From Rhodospirillales bacterium (GTDB taxonomy: Bacteria > Pseudomonadota > Alphaproteobacteria > Rhodospirillales > Casp-alpha2): DNA of 58,937 nucleotides. Under the pieces are notes generated by a model that searched no databases, was not told the origin of the DNA, and saw only the letters and a program-made list of their open reading frames with translations. This document shows positions 1-8,007 of the stretch, piece after piece. Both the position numbers and the translations under genes were made by a program. Within the stretch, counting starts at the first letter, position 1. Each line of letters begins with the position of its first letter. The stretch lies in the NCBI GenBank assembly GCA_021775095.1, contig JAJFII010000030.1, positions 1 through 58,937 of the forward strand, written 5' to 3'.

Positions 1-44
1 CTCCCTTAGCAGGGGAGCGCCTTCAGCCACTCGGCCAACTCTCC
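1..44 (-). tRNA. tRNA-Ser(GCU), 5' half only
   Basis: Read on the minus strand, the sequence opens with GGAGAGTTGGCCGAGTGG, the usual acceptor and D-arm start of a serine tRNA. It continues into an anticodon stem CTCCC/GGGAG enclosing the loop CTGCTAA, so the anticodon is GCT (Ser AGC/AGU codons). The variable arm, T arm and 3' end lie beyond the left edge of the window. The phage genes begin on the 5' side of this tRNA. That is not the usual side for tRNA-targeted integration, so whether it is the attachment site cannot be decided here. Confidence 0.9.
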
Positions 45-275
45 GGTGGCGCGAAACCTACGGAACCATGGGGTTTAAGGCAATACCCAATTTTTGACAA
101 TTATAACTAAATATCTGAGCTCCCTATGATTGCCGCCAAAATACGGGGGAAATTGGCGCAGTATATTATCATTTTGTTCCAGAGAACCCAAAATCAGGCT
201 CGTTTCGGTTTATCATCGTCCGGTCGGAAAACCCTATAGATCCCCTTGTCGGTTTTCTGACCGCTTGCCGAACCC
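45..275. other. Intergenic stretch between tRNA and phage genes
   Basis: No gene is supported here. The stretch holds the upstream (promoter-side) region of the tRNA-Ser gene and the downstream region of the holin-like gene. No long inverted repeat and no obvious attachment-site duplication is visible. Confidence 0.5.
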
Positions 276-815
276 TCAGGGATAAGATTGGCGAGACGTT
301 TTCGCCCCGAGAAGTTCCGTCTTCTGTTTGCTGCCGGAACTGGAGCCAAAATAATAGGCATAGACCGAGGTCGCGACCCCGCCCAGCCAGCCAACGGCCA
401 GCATGATAAAATCCATGCGCCCTTCAATCACCGCCGACGGCATGAACGATGCCGCGCCGATGAACGCAAAAAATGCGGTGATGGTCAATATACCTAGGAT
501 CGCCGGCGTTTTATCCTTCACGGCAGTTTCCCGCCTGCGAGCACTGTCCCTGTCCTTGGCCGCGATTTTTTCAAGATCAACGTCGAGTTCCTTTATCCGC
601 GTCTGAAAGGCGATTTCCGCCTCTTTGATACGGGCAAAGGTTTCCGGGTCGGCGTTTGTGATTGCCGCCGTGATTTCTTTTTCACTGGCCGCATCAGACA
701 GGCCCAGAGCACCGGTCAGCGCCCTGACGCCAGCACCGGCCAGGGGTCCGCCCAGGGCCGTGGCGATGGTTGGTGCCAGGCTACCAATAAGTCCCGTTAA
801 ATTGTCCCAATCCAT
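276..815 (-). CDS. Holin-like membrane protein (3TM holin type)
   Basis: A 179-residue protein with a Gly/Ala-rich N-terminus (about 1-45), a charged helical middle (about 60-100) and two clear hydrophobic segments near residues 103-125 and 135-155, ending in a Ser/Lys-rich tail. This layout resembles the 3TM holin family found at the lysis end of alphaproteobacterial phages and gene transfer agents. It is the last gene of the late phage operon, and its start codon overlaps the stop of the DUF5675 gene by one base (TAATG), which implies translational coupling. A holin role is inferred from family resemblance and position next to a candidate lysis gene; another phage membrane protein is possible. 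Confidence 0.6.
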   Translation of the reverse strand: MDWDNLTGLIGSLAPTIATALGGPLAGAGVRALTGALGLSDAASEKEITAAITNADPETFARIKEAEIAFQTRIKELDVDLEKIAAKDRDSARRRETAVKDKTPAILGILTITAFFAFIGAASFMPSAVIEGRMDFIMLAVGWLGGVATSVYAYYFGSSSGSKQKTELLGAKTSRQSYP

Positions 816-1270
816 TATGCTGTCCCCCGGTCATTATCAATAAAATCGATCACCAGATCTCCACCGGCCGCCGCGCCGACCACCCGGCGGTAAAGGTCTT
901 CGTAGGCGTCCGTGCTATTGGCCAGCCGGTATTTACCGGCGACATTGACGCCATACCCGACCAGCAAACAGCCCGCCGTATGGGCGGCAGTATTGCCGAT
1001 ATGGATGTAGATCCAGTCGAAATTAACAACATCGAGGAGATGCAGCATGCCCTGGTGCAGGTCCGGGAATTGGGCCGCATATTTAGGACTGATCGAACCC
1101 GCCGTTCGCAGCCCAACTTTGTAGGCACCGGCGGGAATGCGGGTTTCACCGGGCACTTTAACCTGGCGCTTTTCATCCTCCAGGCCAAAACAAAAAAACT
1201 GCCCATCGACATAAACCTGTGAAATGGTCGCGTCGTCGTCGGACGTGAACCGGTTGGCTGTAATGTTCAT
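815..1270 (-). CDS. DUF5675 phage protein (possible lysis enzyme)
   Basis: A 151-residue protein with the DUF5675 pattern: a conserved Gly-Leu-Glu-Asp-Glu stretch, 'GET-IPAG-Y' near residues 40-48, and a C-terminal 'IHIGN...T-GCLLVGYG' block near residues 88-107 that contains the conserved His and Cys. DUF5675 proteins are common in phage lysis and tail regions and their biochemical role is not established; the His/Cys block has prompted comparison with L,D-transpeptidase-like folds. Here it lies between a small membrane protein and a holin-like protein, so a role in host-wall degradation is a reasonable inference. The start at 1270 is preceded by a purine-rich GGAAC site. Confidence 0.65.
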   Translation of the reverse strand: MNITANRFTSDDDATISQVYVDGQFFCFGLEDEKRQVKVPGETRIPAGAYKVGLRTAGSISPKYAAQFPDLHQGMLHLLDVVNFDWIYIHIGNTAAHTAGCLLVGYGVNVAGKYRLANSTDAYEDLYRRVVGAAAGGDLVIDFIDNDRGTA

Positions 1271-1280
1271 GGTTTTGTTC

Positions 1281-1556
1281 CTATTTCCGTTTTTCCTTCA
1301 ATACGTCGCGAAGAAGCTGTTTGATTTCCTTGACATCCTCGCCCGTCCGTTTGGTCCGCTCATCAATGCGCGCCTGGCCGGTCAGGAGTTGTTCAATCTT
1401 TTGTTTGTTGGTTTCGATTTGCACGCCCTGGCTTTGATTTTTGGTCGACAACGCGCCCCACGCGACGGAGATACCGACGAGAGCAATGGCCATCGGCATA
1501 AACTTGACAGCTTTACCGAAACCCTGGTCTTCCGGACGACGTTTATATTCGCTCAT
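1281..1556 (-). CDS. Small membrane-anchored coiled-coil phage protein (spanin-like?)
   Basis: A 91-residue protein with a short charged N-terminus, one membrane segment at about residues 17-37, then a strongly charged helical region (about 40-91) with heptad-like spacing of hydrophobic residues. This is the layout of an inner-membrane spanin or similar lysis accessory, but no specific motif confirms it. Its start overlaps the stop of the preceding gene (TGATG). It sits in the lysis-like cluster, between a secreted protein and the DUF5675 gene. Function is unproven. Confidence 0.55.
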   Translation of the reverse strand: MSEYKRRPEDQGFGKAVKFMPMAIALVGISVAWGALSTKNQSQGVQIETNKQKIEQLLTGQARIDERTKRTGEDVKEIKQLLRDVLKEKRK

Positions 1557-1855
1557 CAGCTCGCCTCGCCTTTGGGTTTAAGCGCCACCGCCTCCCAATG
1601 TTCGCCAGCCGCCATCAAACACGTAAGCCCCCTAGGATTGGTCAACAGGATCGTCCAGGTGCCTGTTTCGGATCGGGTGACTTCGACCACCGAACCATTG
1701 GCCGCCAACCCCATGGCGACCGGCGTTTCGTTGTAGGAGCCATGTAGTTGTTTGAGCAATGAGGTCCGGGTTCCGCAGACCGCCTGGGCCAGTGCCGGGT
1801 CAGAACCGAGCAACAAAAAACCGCCCAAAAGGACGGTGGCAAAAAACCGGGTCAT
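1556..1855 (-). CDS. Small secreted protein of the phage lysis-like cluster
   Basis: A 99-residue protein with a good signal peptide: a basic start, a hydrophobic core around residues 5-18, and a cleavage site after 'ALA' near residue 23. The mature part is about 75 residues and contains two cysteines that could form a disulfide. I do not recognise the family. It is translationally coupled to the following membrane protein (TGATG overlap), so the two may work together, for example as a two-component spanin-like pair, but there is no lipobox to support an outer-membrane spanin. Confidence 0.55.
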   Translation of the reverse strand: MTRFFATVLLGGFLLLGSDPALAQAVCGTRTSLLKQLHGSYNETPVAMGLAANGSVVEVTRSETGTWTILLTNPRGLTCLMAAGEHWEAVALKPKGEAS

Positions 1856-1876
1856 GATTGGTCTCCTTTATGCAGG

Positions 1877-2464
1877 TCACCACCCGCTTTCAATATCCAC
1901 CGCATCAAGCGCCGTGGTTGTCGTCGCCAGGTCTATGGCTGTCGTCAACGCGGCCTCGTTGTCGAAACAATTTTGCACATGCGTCCGCACACCATCGGCA
2001 ATTGCGATGATCGTCGTCGCGTCGAGTACCACAAAACCTGCAGGAAGTTTCCAGTTGATTGTGTAGCTGGCGTCTTCTTTTGCCATGACCCGCGCGGCAA
2101 TTAATTTCGCCTGGGTGTCCCGGTCCGTATCAACGCTTGATCCGCCAATCACGGTGCCGCTGGTTTCCGCCTGATAACGCCGCGCCTTCAGGCGTATTTT
2201 CGCGTCGGCCTGCAGTGATAAAAATTCATCGGGCGTCAGGGCGCGGGTGATCTTTGTCGATACAACCGCGTCGGCGGTAATACTCAACGTCTCCCCGTCA
2301 TACATTTCATTGTCACCTAGCGCCGGGGCGACTTCGCTATAGGGCAACCACCCCAATGATTTAAGGGTTGCGTCATCGGCCAAATCCAGACCGGAGACAT
2401 TGCGCCAGTTTTTCGGCAAATCACCGCGTCGGGTTATGGTTTCCTCTTCAACATGTGCGTACAT
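1877..2464 (-). CDS. DUF4376 tail fibre-associated protein
   Basis: A 195-residue protein. The N-terminal half (about 1-75) resembles phage proteins that describe polynomial-like 'structure' sequences, and the C-terminal half (about 90-190) fits DUF4376: a basic helix, a 'DTDRDTQAKL' motif, an aromatic W-x-L strand, then a helix with 'IADGVRTHVQNCFD' and an Ala/Thr-rich end. DUF4376 domains are typical of phage tail fibre or fibre-assembly proteins. It lies directly downstream of the LamG-type tail protein with a 12-base gap. The exact role, structural or chaperone, is not known. Confidence 0.65.
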   Translation of the reverse strand: MYAHVEEETITRRGDLPKNWRNVSGLDLADDATLKSLGWLPYSEVAPALGDNEMYDGETLSITADAVVSTKITRALTPDEFLSLQADAKIRLKARRYQAETSGTVIGGSSVDTDRDTQAKLIAARVMAKEDASYTINWKLPAGFVVLDATTIIAIADGVRTHVQNCFDNEAALTTAIDLATTTTALDAVDIESGW

Positions 2465-2476
2465 TTGTTTTGTCTC

Positions 2477-3262
2477 CTAATCGCTCGGGTGTGTGCTCGT
2501 CAGAACCTGTGGGCCGGTGGCAGTGAAGTTTTGCCCGGTGCCCCTGTTGGTGGCGAAGTCTGTGGCAGCTTCACCGTCGCGCACGCTGCAATAAATAACT
2601 GGTTGCACGCCCAATGGGGTTGAGCCGTCATCGCCCAAATCTTCCGGTTTGCCCGCCGCAGTGCGAAATTTTTCCCTGTTCGTCGAAGATGACAGGTCGA
2701 TATAGGTGTCATTGAAGAATATTTCTGCGAGACCGCCATGCCAGTCAGCACCGCCTTCCGGTGGTGCGCCACTAATCTTAGCCTGATGACCGCCAATGCT
2801 TGGGACATAGTCAATCGTGTCATTAATGTTTGTTGCGACCGCACCCTTTCTATCTACACCATCTATGTACAAGTGGATGGTACTTGTGGCCAAATTATAA
2901 GAAGTTACGAAATGTCGCCACGCGGTGTTTGACGTATAAGTAATTGAACTTTCATAGACCAAAACGTTACTGGCGTCAGATTTGGCGCCAATCATTTGGA
3001 ACTTGTTACCATCCGTACGTCTGAATCGCATACCGTGAGCGTTCAGATTGGTCCCGATACCTAACGGGATACAGGTTTGATAATTCTTGCCGTCAAGCCT
3101 GAACCAGAAGCTACAGGTTCCCTCTTTAGAGTCATTTAAACCAGTCAGGGTGCCAACATATTTCAAGCTGTTGTCTTGATCCAAGCCGTCGAAGTAGACT
3201 CCTTTAGTCACAAGACCACCAGCTCCCGCCGCCGCCATCATCATCCGCTTTAAACAGCTCAT
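2477..3262 (-). CDS. LamG/concanavalin-A-like tail protein
   Basis: A 261-residue protein with a beta-rich LamG-like jelly-roll pattern between about residues 20 and 195: 'FDG' near the start, 'SFWFR', 'WRHFVTSYN', 'IHLYIDG' and 'GGLAEIFF' strands. Such domains bind carbohydrate and are common in phage tail fibres and receptor-binding proteins. Its start overlaps the tail fibre stop by four bases (ATGA), so the two are probably translated together and assembled in the same appendage. The N-terminal hydrophobic 'MMMAAAGAGG' stretch is a typical phage structural start rather than a convincing signal peptide. Confidence 0.7.
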   Translation of the reverse strand: MSCLKRMMMAAAGAGGLVTKGVYFDGLDQDNSLKYVGTLTGLNDSKEGTCSFWFRLDGKNYQTCIPLGIGTNLNAHGMRFRRTDGNKFQMIGAKSDASNVLVYESSITYTSNTAWRHFVTSYNLATSTIHLYIDGVDRKGAVATNINDTIDYVPSIGGHQAKISGAPPEGGADWHGGLAEIFFNDTYIDLSSSTNREKFRTAAGKPEDLGDDGSTPLGVQPVIYCSVRDGEAATDFATNRGTGQNFTATGPQVLTSTHPSD

Positions 3263-4746
3263 TTGACATCCAGCCCGACGACAAACCCCAACCAGTTAGT
3301 TCCGCCGTCTATTGTGGTGTTGACCCAAACATCCACACCCGCCGTCGTCCAGGTCGGGGCCACGCCACCGACCCAATCCTGACCCGCTGGAAAGACAATT
3401 GTTCGTGATCCGCCATTGGTCATGAAACAGGTGAAACCGCACAAATGACCCGTCGCCGTGGGGTTGCTGTAGGTGAAGGTATTTGTCGACGTGTCAACGG
3501 TTAGAGACACCGAGTTCCCGAGTTCAAGATCGATGTCCTGGGTGCCGCCACCGGTGGAGCCGATGGCATTGGTGACTTCGCCGTAATCTTTCAGGTTTAT
3601 TTTTTTGACCGTGTTGTCTTGTCCGTCCAGCTCCGCGGCCAGTTGCGGGCTGGTATCACCCGCCAGGCTAACCAGGCCACCGCCCTGATCACCGGCACGG
3701 ATAAACTGCACATAAGCAACATCGGAAGCCGACCATGTACCATTGCTGGCAACATGCGTGACCGTGACCTGCAGCCATCCTGTGTTATCCGTCACTGCAG
3801 CCGTCACGTTGAAAACAACGAACGTTGCCGGCGTGCCGGATTTTTTGCAGACAATCTGGCCCTTGACGGTGTTTGTTGAAGCGCCCCAGGTCGCGATGAA
3901 ATCTGATAAATCCGGATTACCCGTGTCAGCGGTTGTCGCATCAAAGGCGATGGCCGTGACACTGGCCACGGTCGCATTGTTAAACCGGAACTCTCCGGCT
4001 CCGGGGTCGGCCAGAGAAATTGAGTCGTCGAACCTATATTTGTGGACGACGGATGATGTCGCATTGTCTGCCGCCGTAGCGCTCGCCGCAGCCGCGACAA
4101 CATCCGCATTTGTCGAGACCACATCCGCCGCCGTTGCTATTCGGTCGAGGGCTGTTTGTGTTGTATCTGCATTTGTAGAGACGACGTCCGCAGCCGTCGC
4201 GATCTTATCCAATGCGACTTGTGCCGCATCCGCCGCGACGTTCGTTTCTATGGCATCCAAATCCGTTGAGCCGTTTTCAATCCCATTCGCCGTGGCGTTC
4301 CACTTCAACGGGTGCCCGGCAATGGGTTCCTCAATGCTCACATTACCCGTGACCTCCGACGTCTCGGAAAGCGACAGGGAGCGATCCAGTTTATCCGCCT
4401 GCTCCTGGTTCTGCATGGTCAACCGGTCGAGCGCCGCTTCGTGGCTATCCGCCGGAAAGGCATCGCCTTCGGCGTAATCGGTTTCCTGGGTTAACGGTGA
4501 CACTCTGTATCTGACAAGACGTTCACCCGCAGCGGGTGCCGTTACCATAGTGATTGAACCCGTCGCCCCGCCGCCGCCGTCAACCGTATAGTGGGTCGTC
4601 AGCGTCTGGGTGGTTTCCGTACCGTCGGCAGCCACCAGGATAACCACCAGTTCGGTGTCTTCATAAAACGGGAAGCTGACCGGATAAACAGTTGTCACCC
4701 CATCGCCGTTGGTCGATAGGCGAATAGTATTGTTGGTTATCGTCAT
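3259..4746 (-). CDS. T7-type tail fibre protein
   Basis: The start is taken at 4746 because GGGA lies 8 bases upstream and the protein then begins directly with the T7 tail-fibre N-terminal domain: 'TVYPVSFPFYEDTELVV', an 'HYTVDGGGG' strand and 'RLVRYRVSPLTQETDY' within the first 95 residues. This domain attaches the fibre to the tail in T7-like phages. Residues about 150-220 hold near-identical repeats of 'ALDRIATAADVVSTNAD', probably a trimeric coiled coil, and the C-terminus is beta-rich. The 495-residue protein is about the size expected of a short T7-like fibre. Variation in the repeat number would alter shaft length. Confidence 0.8.
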   Translation of the reverse strand: MTITNNTIRLSTNGDGVTTVYPVSFPFYEDTELVVILVAADGTETTQTLTTHYTVDGGGGATGSITMVTAPAAGERLVRYRVSPLTQETDYAEGDAFPADSHEAALDRLTMQNQEQADKLDRSLSLSETSEVTGNVSIEEPIAGHPLKWNATANGIENGSTDLDAIETNVAADAAQVALDKIATAADVVSTNADTTQTALDRIATAADVVSTNADVVAAAASATAADNATSSVVHKYRFDDSISLADPGAGEFRFNNATVASVTAIAFDATTADTGNPDLSDFIATWGASTNTVKGQIVCKKSGTPATFVVFNVTAAVTDNTGWLQVTVTHVASNGTWSASDVAYVQFIRAGDQGGGLVSLAGDTSPQLAAELDGQDNTVKKINLKDYGEVTNAIGSTGGGTQDIDLELGNSVSLTVDTSTNTFTYSNPTATGHLCGFTCFMTNGGSRTIVFPAGQDWVGGVAPTWTTAGVDVWVNTTIDGGTNWLGFVVGLDVK

Positions 4747-4749
4747 GGC

Positions 4750-4838
4750 AATCATCCCATAAAAAAACCCGCCGAAGCGAGTTGTGAATAAAACGAGAAA
4801 ACCCGCCGGCCCGTGGATACGGGCCTGCATTGAATCGG
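4750..4838 (-). terminator. Tandem intrinsic terminator-like hairpins before the tail fibre gene
   Basis: On the minus strand a GGCCCGT...ACGGGCC stem is followed by GGCGGGTTTTCTCG. A second element, GCTTCGGCGGGTTTTTTT, ends just before the tail fibre ribosome site. They would end transcripts from the toxin/immunity region, or act as RNA-processing or attenuation sites within a long late operon. Confidence 0.5.
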
Positions 4839-4865
4839 GTCTAAACAATGAAATCTCTTGAAATA

Positions 4866-5197
4866 CTAAGAGGCGTTATCGATACATCTCATAGGGCGGC
4901 AGGGATAGGCGGCACCTATCGGGCGACGGCCAGTCCTATTGTTCATTCCGGCCCATAGATCCAACCGGGACAAGGGAAAATTTGTCCAGGCAGGGTTTTC
5001 AGGATCCTCTTGATCCCAAAAATTAACAGACGCATTTTTATCGTCACCAACTGGAAAACGATTTGATTCTGGCCCTGCACGATAAAAACCGCGCAATTAC
5101 TTCCAAAAATTTTCGGCAAAATAATACCGGTGATTTGGGAAAACCTATCAATTTCATCTTGCGACAAAGCCAATGGTGCAGAGAATCTAACACGCAT
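4866..5197 (-). pseudogene. Frameshifted SMI1/KNR4-like immunity gene remnant
   Basis: Read in one frame from 5197, the sequence encodes a start resembling SMI1/KNR4 (SUKH) immunity proteins ('LSQDEIDRFSQITGIILPKIFGS'-like: an acidic helix followed by a 'LP' turn). In the neighbouring frame it continues with a plausible remainder ('NRFPVGDDKNASVNFWD' ... 'NPAWTNFPLSRLDLW'). A single-base loss near 5093 separates the two halves. The join needs one extra base, after which the reading is continuous for about 80 codons before it becomes unlike the family. It lies 16 bases downstream of a gene ending in a WHH nuclease domain, the usual position of a cognate immunity gene. Family assignment is by motif resemblance only. 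Confidence 0.5.
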
Positions 5198-5213
5198 AGG
5201 ACATTCTCCCTGT

Positions 5214-7556
5214 CTATTTACCCTTCTTACCCTTCTTACCCTTCTTACCCTTCAATAACGCGGCTCCCCCGGTATGGGCGACGGCACTATGTATACTGCT
5301 TGGTATTAATTGTATTTTCTTGCCATCTTCTACATGGTGCCAAACAAAGCCTTCAGGCGTCTTATCCACGCCCAGACGTCGGTTGGCCCTTTTCGCATCT
5401 ATCCTGTAAATACCGGTCAACCCTTCCATCTTATAGGTAGTTGTATTTGAATTACCAAAAATAGGGTACCCCTCTAAAGTAAATTTTATGCCTGAAGGAT
5501 GCTTTTTGCCGGCGAACCGATAACTTCGTGGGTACCGATTATTTATTAACTTAATTGCCGCACCCACGGCCAAGCCCAGCAACAAACCCGGGTTATCTTT
5601 CAGTATTTGACTAAGCGCCGCGCGCCGTTCCGCGCTTGTACCGGCACCCAGTGCATGGCCATTACCGGCACGGGAGATTTCATCGTGAAGGGTCAGCAAT
5701 GCGTCATTGAATTTCGATAATTCCGTCGCTGAGGATTTTTTGTAGACAACATCATCGGGGCCGACGAAATAAAAAAAGCTCGCCCCCATGCCCAGTTCAC
5801 CGGCCTGCTCAAAATCTTTTTGAACTTGCTTTGAAGCCTGTTCTGCCAGTCGATGCGCGTTTGGTTTGACCCTTTGAATTAATGCAATGAAGGCGTTTGG
5901 ATCGCGAGGGAACAGATTTTCCAAAGCCTTTTTCATATCCCTGTAGTGTGAAACGCTTAAATCCCCCTTTCCCCGTCCCCGGCTGATCCGGTCCAAATGT
6001 TCCCAGGCGGTTTCGTGCCACTGTTTGTCATAGGGGTTCGCTGATGCGTTTGTATGGCCCGGGCCAATGGCAAAATAGGCGATGGTGTCAACAATCCGCC
6101 GCACAACATCCGGATCCGCCACGGCGTCGGGATAAACCTCAAACCAGTTGTCGAGAGAAACAAAAACATCCTCCGTCAAGCGGCTGCGTTGATCATCGGC
6201 GACCTCTGAGCTGGATTTCCTTATCAATTGGTCAGCGAGCAGATAGGCCGACTTGCGTTTTACCTGTTTGGCCTGAAGCTTTTTATCTGTCGCCGTCAGC
6301 TCCGCCCTGCGGCGCCGCCAGTGGTCGATACGGGCTCTGTCGTGCGATCCGTAACTTTCCGCCAGGGGCTGGTTCAGGAACCAAAAGTCCTGCCCAGTGA
6401 GGGCTTTGATCCAACCGTCGTGCAGGGTTATTTCCAACGCCCTGTCATCGAGCGCAGGTTCGCCCGAAATCGTTTGCACATAAACCGTCGCCACCGCCCG
6501 GCGCGCCGCTGGGCTCATGGGCTCAAATACTTCTTCGGGCAGGTCAGCAAAGGCCGCACCCTGATCGATCAGGACCAGAGCGGCCAAGGCGGCATCTTCC
6601 GAGGCCTTTCGCCGGGCGCGCTCCAGGGCTTTTTGTTCTGCCGCCTCGAGCGCCCGACGTTCCCGGGCCGCTTGTTTGGCCAAGGTTTTTTGTTGCGTGG
6701 ATGCACCACTGGCGTCAATGGTGGCAATGACATCAGTCAAGGTCCCTTCACGGACATAAGCGTCTTCGAGTAAGTTCTGTGCCCGGGCCTTGTCGTTCTG
6801 TTGGGCGACCACCGCCTGAAAAGCTCGGTAGGTACTGGTCTCAATGGCGGATTGGTTTTCCTGCAGGTACTGGGTTGCTGATTTGAGATCCGCGCCAAGC
6901 AGGTTTCGAAAAACAGCGCTGTGGTACCCGCTGCGAAGCTCTGCTTCGGCGGTTTCTTTGTGCGTTTTTAGCTGCCCGGCAAGACTTTGCCGCACCAGGG
7001 AAACCGACATCTCCAGGGCGTCCTTCGCTTCGCGACCTTTGCCCAGCAGGGCCAGGTCCACGGCCCGGTCGGTTTCTCTTGCTGAATGGGCGGCCAAAGT
7101 CGTCCTGCGGTACCGGTCCCCCTCGCCCGCCTCATGGGCCGCCACCCGGTCTCCGGCCAACCGCCTGTGTTCATCCGCACGGGCCGCAAACAACGACCGT
7201 TGTCCATCCGAGTTCAAGCCCTGGCTGAGTTCCATGAGTTTCTCCCCGGAGGCCGTCAGATAACTTTCATAAACGCCTCGGGCGGCGGCTCCCTTGTGAC
7301 CGCTGGCAACCAAAACCCCGGTTTGCGGATGGTCCAGAAAATCACGCTGCCAGTCCTGAAAAGCCGCGTCCGCCGTCAACGCACCGACCACATCGTCTGC
7401 CAAACGGCGGCGCGCAAATTGAGCCGTCAATTTTTGATTGTTCAATAAGGATTGATCGTCAGACACCGGAACAAACGCGTCACCGTCGTTGCCGACCCGG
7501 CCAATTGGGCCGATGACTTCGAGTTCCGACCTGGCGAATGCGGGGATCTGGCCCAT
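5214..7556 (-). CDS. Internal virion protein fused to a C-terminal WHH nuclease toxin domain
   Basis: A 780-residue protein. The start at 7556 (MGQIP) follows GAGGTGG and matches the start of its truncated paralogue at 9017. Residues about 52-168 are shared with that paralogue. The middle is long, alpha-helical and rich in Ala, Glu, Lys and Arg, as expected of a T7 gp15/gp16-like ejected core protein. Near residues 630-650 a short hydrophobic 'LLLGLAVGAAIKL' segment precedes a quite different C-terminal domain (about 660-770) with 'YKMEGLTGIYRIDAKRAN' and 'TPEGFVWHHVEDG...IPSSIHSAVAHTGGA', the signature of WHH-type HNH/Endo VII nucleases of polymorphic toxins (WHH at about 739-741). The end is a low-complexity GKK repeat. 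Toxin activity is inferred from the motif. Confidence 0.75.
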   Translation of the reverse strand: MGQIPAFARSELEVIGPIGRVGNDGDAFVPVSDDQSLLNNQKLTAQFARRRLADDVVGALTADAAFQDWQRDFLDHPQTGVLVASGHKGAAARGVYESYLTASGEKLMELSQGLNSDGQRSLFAARADEHRRLAGDRVAAHEAGEGDRYRRTTLAAHSARETDRAVDLALLGKGREAKDALEMSVSLVRQSLAGQLKTHKETAEAELRSGYHSAVFRNLLGADLKSATQYLQENQSAIETSTYRAFQAVVAQQNDKARAQNLLEDAYVREGTLTDVIATIDASGASTQQKTLAKQAARERRALEAAEQKALERARRKASEDAALAALVLIDQGAAFADLPEEVFEPMSPAARRAVATVYVQTISGEPALDDRALEITLHDGWIKALTGQDFWFLNQPLAESYGSHDRARIDHWRRRRAELTATDKKLQAKQVKRKSAYLLADQLIRKSSSEVADDQRSRLTEDVFVSLDNWFEVYPDAVADPDVVRRIVDTIAYFAIGPGHTNASANPYDKQWHETAWEHLDRISRGRGKGDLSVSHYRDMKKALENLFPRDPNAFIALIQRVKPNAHRLAEQASKQVQKDFEQAGELGMGASFFYFVGPDDVVYKKSSATELSKFNDALLTLHDEISRAGNGHALGAGTSAERRAALSQILKDNPGLLLGLAVGAAIKLINNRYPRSYRFAGKKHPSGIKFTLEGYPIFGNSNTTTYKMEGLTGIYRIDAKRANRRLGVDKTPEGFVWHHVEDGKKIQLIPSSIHSAVAHTGGAALLKGKKGKKGKKGK
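5218..5252 (-). repeat. Short tandem repeat encoding a GKK tail
   Basis: Three to four tandem copies of a 9-base unit (GGTAAGAAG) encode the Lys/Gly-rich end of the WHH toxin protein. Slippage here would change the length of the basic tail without breaking the frame. Confidence 0.7.
7053..7399 (-). repeat. Direct repeat copy 1 within internal virion gene
   Basis: About 347 bases that recur with high identity at 8514-8860 (mostly single-base substitutions, no obvious gap). The repeat covers residues about 52-168 of the WHH-toxin protein. It begins at the Asp-Asp-Val-Val-Gly motif and ends at Ala-Val-Asp-Leu, where the two proteins diverge completely. Confidence 0.85.
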
Positions 7557-8007
7557 GGCAACCACCTCGTCATTATTTGTTGCAGATTGTTTGGTGCGAT
7601 CGGCACCATTTCAGAATAAGTCGCTAAAAAAGCGACCACTGCCGCCCACCGAACGCCATCTGGGTCCGCATCCTGTACAGATTTGTCGCCGGCACCGGAG
7701 ATTGCGTCGAGACAAAGCGGCCCCGGCTGATCACGCGCCAACGCCTTTATTTAATTGGCTGGGGTCAGTTAATTGATTGGTATTTTTCTGGGCGTTTTTG
7801 GCGAGGCGACAAATACGGGAGTTGTCATATTCTTGACCGCCCCGCCCTGCTGTCGCAACAGATTACGGGCCCCTTCAATCTGACTTGCAGGGCATACAAA
7901 ACCGTTGCCAATCTCGTGAACAAGCCGATTAAAATGTTATGGCTAGATTGTGATGGCGCTCATCATGGCGCGATATATTTAGGCAATGCATTGGTAAACA
8001 ATCCTGA
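7557..8007 (-). other. Non-coding stretch with a start-less ORF remnant at 7769-7936
   Basis: No complete gene is supported. On the minus strand, 7769-7936 is open for 55 codons with plausible protein character ('LVHEIGNGFVCP' ... 'ARNLLRQQGGAVK') but has no start codon and follows a stop. It may be the 3' remnant of a lost gene of the toxin/immunity cassette. The 7566-7741 part is also open on the minus strand, without recognisable similarity. Confidence 0.3.

Noticed and set aside
4110-4215. Tandem repeats that might suggest a CRISPR array
   Set aside because: They are in-frame coding repeats of the tail fibre shaft with no unique spacers; no CRISPR array or cas gene is seen in the window.
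3743-4477. Plus-strand frame of 244 codons opposite the tail fibre gene
   Set aside because: It is antisense to the repeat-bearing tail fibre shaft and has no family resemblance.
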